Shown: positions 4,470 to 6,543 of the stretch, one piece after another
Layout: every line of letters starts with the position of its first letter
How positions within the stretch are numbered: position 1 is the first letter of the stretch
Assembly: GCA_021823905.1 (NCBI GenBank)
Contig: JAKALX010000212.1
Location: 1 to 6,543 of the forward strand
Length of the DNA: 6,543 nt
DNA from: Chloroflexota bacterium
GTDB lineage: Bacteria > Chloroflexota > Dehalococcoidia > Tepidiformales > Tepidiformaceae
Reading direction: 5' to 3'
The notes under the pieces: model-generated
Databases searched by the model: none
What the model saw: the letters and a program-made list of their open reading frames with translations, nothing else
Told to the model about the DNA's origin: nothing
Position numbers and translations under genes: made by a program

Positions 4470-6543
4470 ATGTGGGCGATGCCCCCGGACCAGCGCACAC
4501 TCGACCACCTCTCGCTCTCGCGCGACGAATACGCGCGCATCGTCGACCTGCTCGACCGCGAGCCGAACGAGGTCGAGCTGGGGATGTTCGGGGCGCTCTG
4601 GTCGGAGCACTGCGGTTACAAGAACAGCCGCCCGCTGCTCAAGAGCTTCCCGGCCGCCGGCGCCGGCGTCCTGACGAAGGCCGGCGAGGAGAACGCCGGC
4701 GTCGTCGACATCGGCGGCGGCCTCGGCGTCGCCTTCAAGATCGAGTCCCACAACCACCCCTCCGCGATCGAGCCGTACGAGGGCGCGGCCACCGGCGTCG
4801 GCGGCATCGTCCGCGACATCTTCGCGATGGGCGCCCGCCCCGTCGCCATCCTCGATTCGCTGCGCTTCGGGCCGCCGCAGCCGGACGCGCAGACGTCGCC
4901 CGGGGCCGCGGCGCGCAACCGGCACCTGTTCCACGGCGTCGTCGCCGGCATCGGCGGCTACGGCAACTGCCTCGGCATCCCGACGGTCGGCGGTGAGGTG
5001 AGCTTCTCGCCGTCGTACTCCGGCAACCCGCTGGTCAACGCCATGTGCGTCGGCGTCGCCCGCATCGACAGGCTGGTCAAGGCGCGCGCCGACGGCCCCG
5101 GCAACCTGCTGATGCTCGTCGGCGCCGATACCGGCCGCGACGGCATCCACGGCGCGACCTTCGCCAGCGTCGAGCTCGACGAGACGTCCGAAGAGCGGCG
5201 CCCGGCGGTGCAGGTCGGCAATCCGTTCCTCGAGAAGCTGCTGATGGAGGCGTGCCTCGAGCTCACCGAGGAGCACGACGGCTGGATCGTCGGCCTGCAG
5301 GACCTCGGCGCGGCCGGCCTCACCAGCGCCAGCGTCGAGTGCGCCGCGAAGGCCGGCACCGGCATCGTCATCGACGTCGCGAAGGTGCCGCGCCGCGAGT
5401 CCGGCATGACGCCGTACGAGGTGATGCTGAGCGAGTCGCAGGAGCGCATGCTCGTCATCGTCAAGCCGGAGCACGAGGCCGATGTGCGCGCCCTCTTCGA
5501 GCACTGGGAGCTGCACTGCGCGACGGTCGGCGTGGTCACGGACGACGGCCTGGTGCGCATCCGCGACGGCGCCGCCGAGGTCGCGCGCGTGCCGGCGAAG
5601 CTCCTGACCGACGCCCCCGCGTACGTCCGCGAGGGCGAGCAGCCCCGCTGGCTCGACGCGCTCCAGGAGTTCGATGCCACGACGCTGCCCGATCTCCGCA
5701 ACGATGAGTCGCCGCGCAACGGGGCGCAGCCGGACTCCAACCTCCAACCTGCAACCTCCAACCTCGGCCCGGCGCCGCACCCGAGCGACGTCCTGCTCCA
5801 CCTGCTCGCCTCGCCCGAGATCGCCTCGAAGCGTATCGTCTGGCGCCAGTACGACCACCAGGTCGGCACGAACACCGTCGTCGGCCCCGGCGCCGACGCG
5901 GCAGTGCTGCGGATCAAGGGCACGGCGAAGGCGATCGCGATGAGCACCGACGGCAACGCCGCGTACGCGTACCTCGACCCGTACGCGGGCGGCGCCATCG
6001 CCGTCGCCGAGGCGGCGCGCAACGTCGCCTGCACGGGCGCGCGGCCGCTGGCGATGACGAACTGCCTGAACTTCGGCAACCCGGAGAAGCCCGAGGTCTA
6101 CTGGCAGCTCAAGGAGGCGATCCGCGGCATGGCGGACGCCGCGCGTGCGCTCGACATCCCGGTGATCAGCGGCAACGTCAGCCTGTACAACGAGACCAAC
6201 GGCGAGGCCATCTGGCCGACGCCCGTCGTCGGCGTGGTCGGCCTGCTCGACGACGCCGCGCGCGCCGTGCCGTCGCGCTTCTCCGCGCCCGGCGCGCTCG
6301 TCTTCGCCGCCGGCGCCGAGCCCGGCCCGCGCGACCTCGCCGGCAGCGAGTACGTGCGCGTCGCCCGCGGCGAGGTCGCCGGGCGGCCGAGCATCGACCT
6401 CGATACCGCCGCGTGCCTCCAGCGCTTCCTGCTCGCCGCCGCGGCCGAAGGCCTGCTGCTCTCCGCGCACGATGTCTCGGCCGGTGGCCTCGCCGTCACG
6501 CTGGCGGAGTGCTGCCTCGACGGCGTCGGCCTCGCAGGCGGCG
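4470..6543 (+). CDS. purL: Phosphoribosylformylglycinamidine synthase subunit PurL (3' partial)
   Basis: This enzyme catalyses the fourth step of purine synthesis: FGAR, ATP and glutamine-derived ammonia give FGAM. The small bacterial form works in the cytoplasm with PurQ (glutaminase) and PurS, neither of which is in the window. The 691 visible codons cover most of a protein that is about 740 residues in Bacillus, so the C-terminus is cut by the window edge. Visible family blocks are WSEHCGYKNSRPLL (44-57), SHNHPSAIEPYEGAATG (93-109), VGGIVRDIFAMGARP (110-124), QDLGAAGLTSA (277-287), MLSESQERML (319-328), YDHQVGTNTV (461-470), CLNFGNPEKPE (532-542), ISGNVSLYNE (566-575) and SAHDVSAGGL (665-674), giving two tandem AIRS-like halves. 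ATG 4470 and the in-frame ATG 4479 are both possible starts. Neither has a good ribosome site. The linker between the halves (about 410-437) is low-complexity and contains a 7-base tandem repeat. High GC and uniform C/G third positions mark it as resident. Confidence 0.97.
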   Translation, partial: MWAMPPDQRTLDHLSLSRDEYARIVDLLDREPNEVELGMFGALWSEHCGYKNSRPLLKSFPAAGAGVLTKAGEENAGVVDIGGGLGVAFKIESHNHPSAIEPYEGAATGVGGIVRDIFAMGARPVAILDSLRFGPPQPDAQTSPGAAARNRHLFHGVVAGIGGYGNCLGIPTVGGEVSFSPSYSGNPLVNAMCVGVARIDRLVKARADGPGNLLMLVGADTGRDGIHGATFASVELDETSEERRPAVQVGNPFLEKLLMEACLELTEEHDGWIVGLQDLGAAGLTSASVECAAKAGTGIVIDVAKVPRRESGMTPYEVMLSESQERMLVIVKPEHEADVRALFEHWELHCATVGVVTDDGLVRIRDGAAEVARVPAKLLTDAPAYVREGEQPRWLDALQEFDATTLPDLRNDESPRNGAQPDSNLQPATSNLGPAPHPSDVLLHLLASPEIASKRIVWRQYDHQVGTNTVVGPGADAAVLRIKGTAKAIAMSTDGNAAYAYLDPYAGGAIAVAEAARNVACTGARPLAMTNCLNFGNPEKPEVYWQLKEAIRGMADAARALDIPVISGNVSLYNETNGEAIWPTPVVGVVGLLDDAARAVPSRFSAPGALVFAAGAEPGPRDLAGSEYVRVARGEVAGRPSIDLDTAACLQRFLLAAAAEGLLLSAHDVSAGGLAVTLAECCLDGVGLAGG
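5736..5763. repeat. Four tandem 7-bp units (TCCAACC) inside purL
   Basis: The units are TCCAACC (5736-5742), TCCAACC (5743-5749), TGCAACC (5750-5756) and TCCAACC (5757-5763), with one mismatch in the third. They sit in frame in the purL linker and encode part of SNLQPATSNL (residues 423-432). Because 7 is not a multiple of 3, each unit changes frame, and only the total length keeps the gene open. The AT content here is higher than in the surrounding purL sequence. Confidence 0.85.

Noticed and set aside
4407..6470. Long open frame of 687 codons on the minus strand opposite purL, plus several shorter ones in the same region
   Set aside because: The translation is dominated by Arg, Ala, Asp and Val with no motif, as expected of the antisense of a GC-rich gene. 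The + strand frame is an unmistakable PurL.
1..6543. CRISPR array, tRNA, rRNA, integrase or insertion sequence
   Set aside because: I found no spaced direct repeats of CRISPR size, no tRNA T-loop and acceptor pairing, and no transposase or integrase motif on either strand.

Overview
The window looks like a chromosome fragment from a high-GC free-living bacterium. The right end is a core purine gene (purL) with about 70% GC and strong GC bias at third codon positions; one counted 60-base line, 4921-4980, is 72% GC. The protein has the small bacterial PurL architecture. Its wording in the first third resembles Chloroflexota-type PurL sequences to me, but this is recall and the phylum is only a weak guess. 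No ribosomal RNA or other firm taxonomic marker is present.

Layout: positions 1-294 carry the C-terminal end of an unidentified high-GC gene, probably a secreted or surface beta-sandwich protein. Positions 295-575 are non-coding and hold one imperfect hairpin. Positions 576-4300 hold four genes on the + strand with clearly lower GC (sampled lines 52-55%) and mixed codon use. In order they are a PAPS-reductase-like PP-loop ATPase, a small GIY-YIG nuclease, a DndB-like protein with a DGQHR motif, and a four-helix membrane protein fused to a nucleoside 2-deoxyribosyltransferase-like domain. The first three are tightly packed (a 6-base gap, then an 11-base overlap). The fourth follows an 82-base gap with a perfect palindrome and a possible 15-codon leader ORF. 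Positions 4301-4469 are a hairpin-rich spacer. From 4470 the window is purL, cut by the right edge after 691 codons.

The four-gene block reads as a transferred accessory cassette set between two resident genes. A PP-loop sulfur/adenylation-type enzyme beside a DGQHR protein recalls DNA phosphorothioation (Dnd/Ssp) and related DNA-modification systems. However, DndD, DndE, SspB and a cysteine desulfurase are absent here, and the PP-loop protein is shorter than DndC as I know it. A working inference is a compact nucleic-acid modification module (PP-loop enzyme plus DGQHR protein) with a nuclease (GIY-YIG) and a membrane-anchored nucleotide-processing protein that could act as a defence effector. 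None of the four functions is proven by sequence alone. The combination is the most interesting thing in the window.
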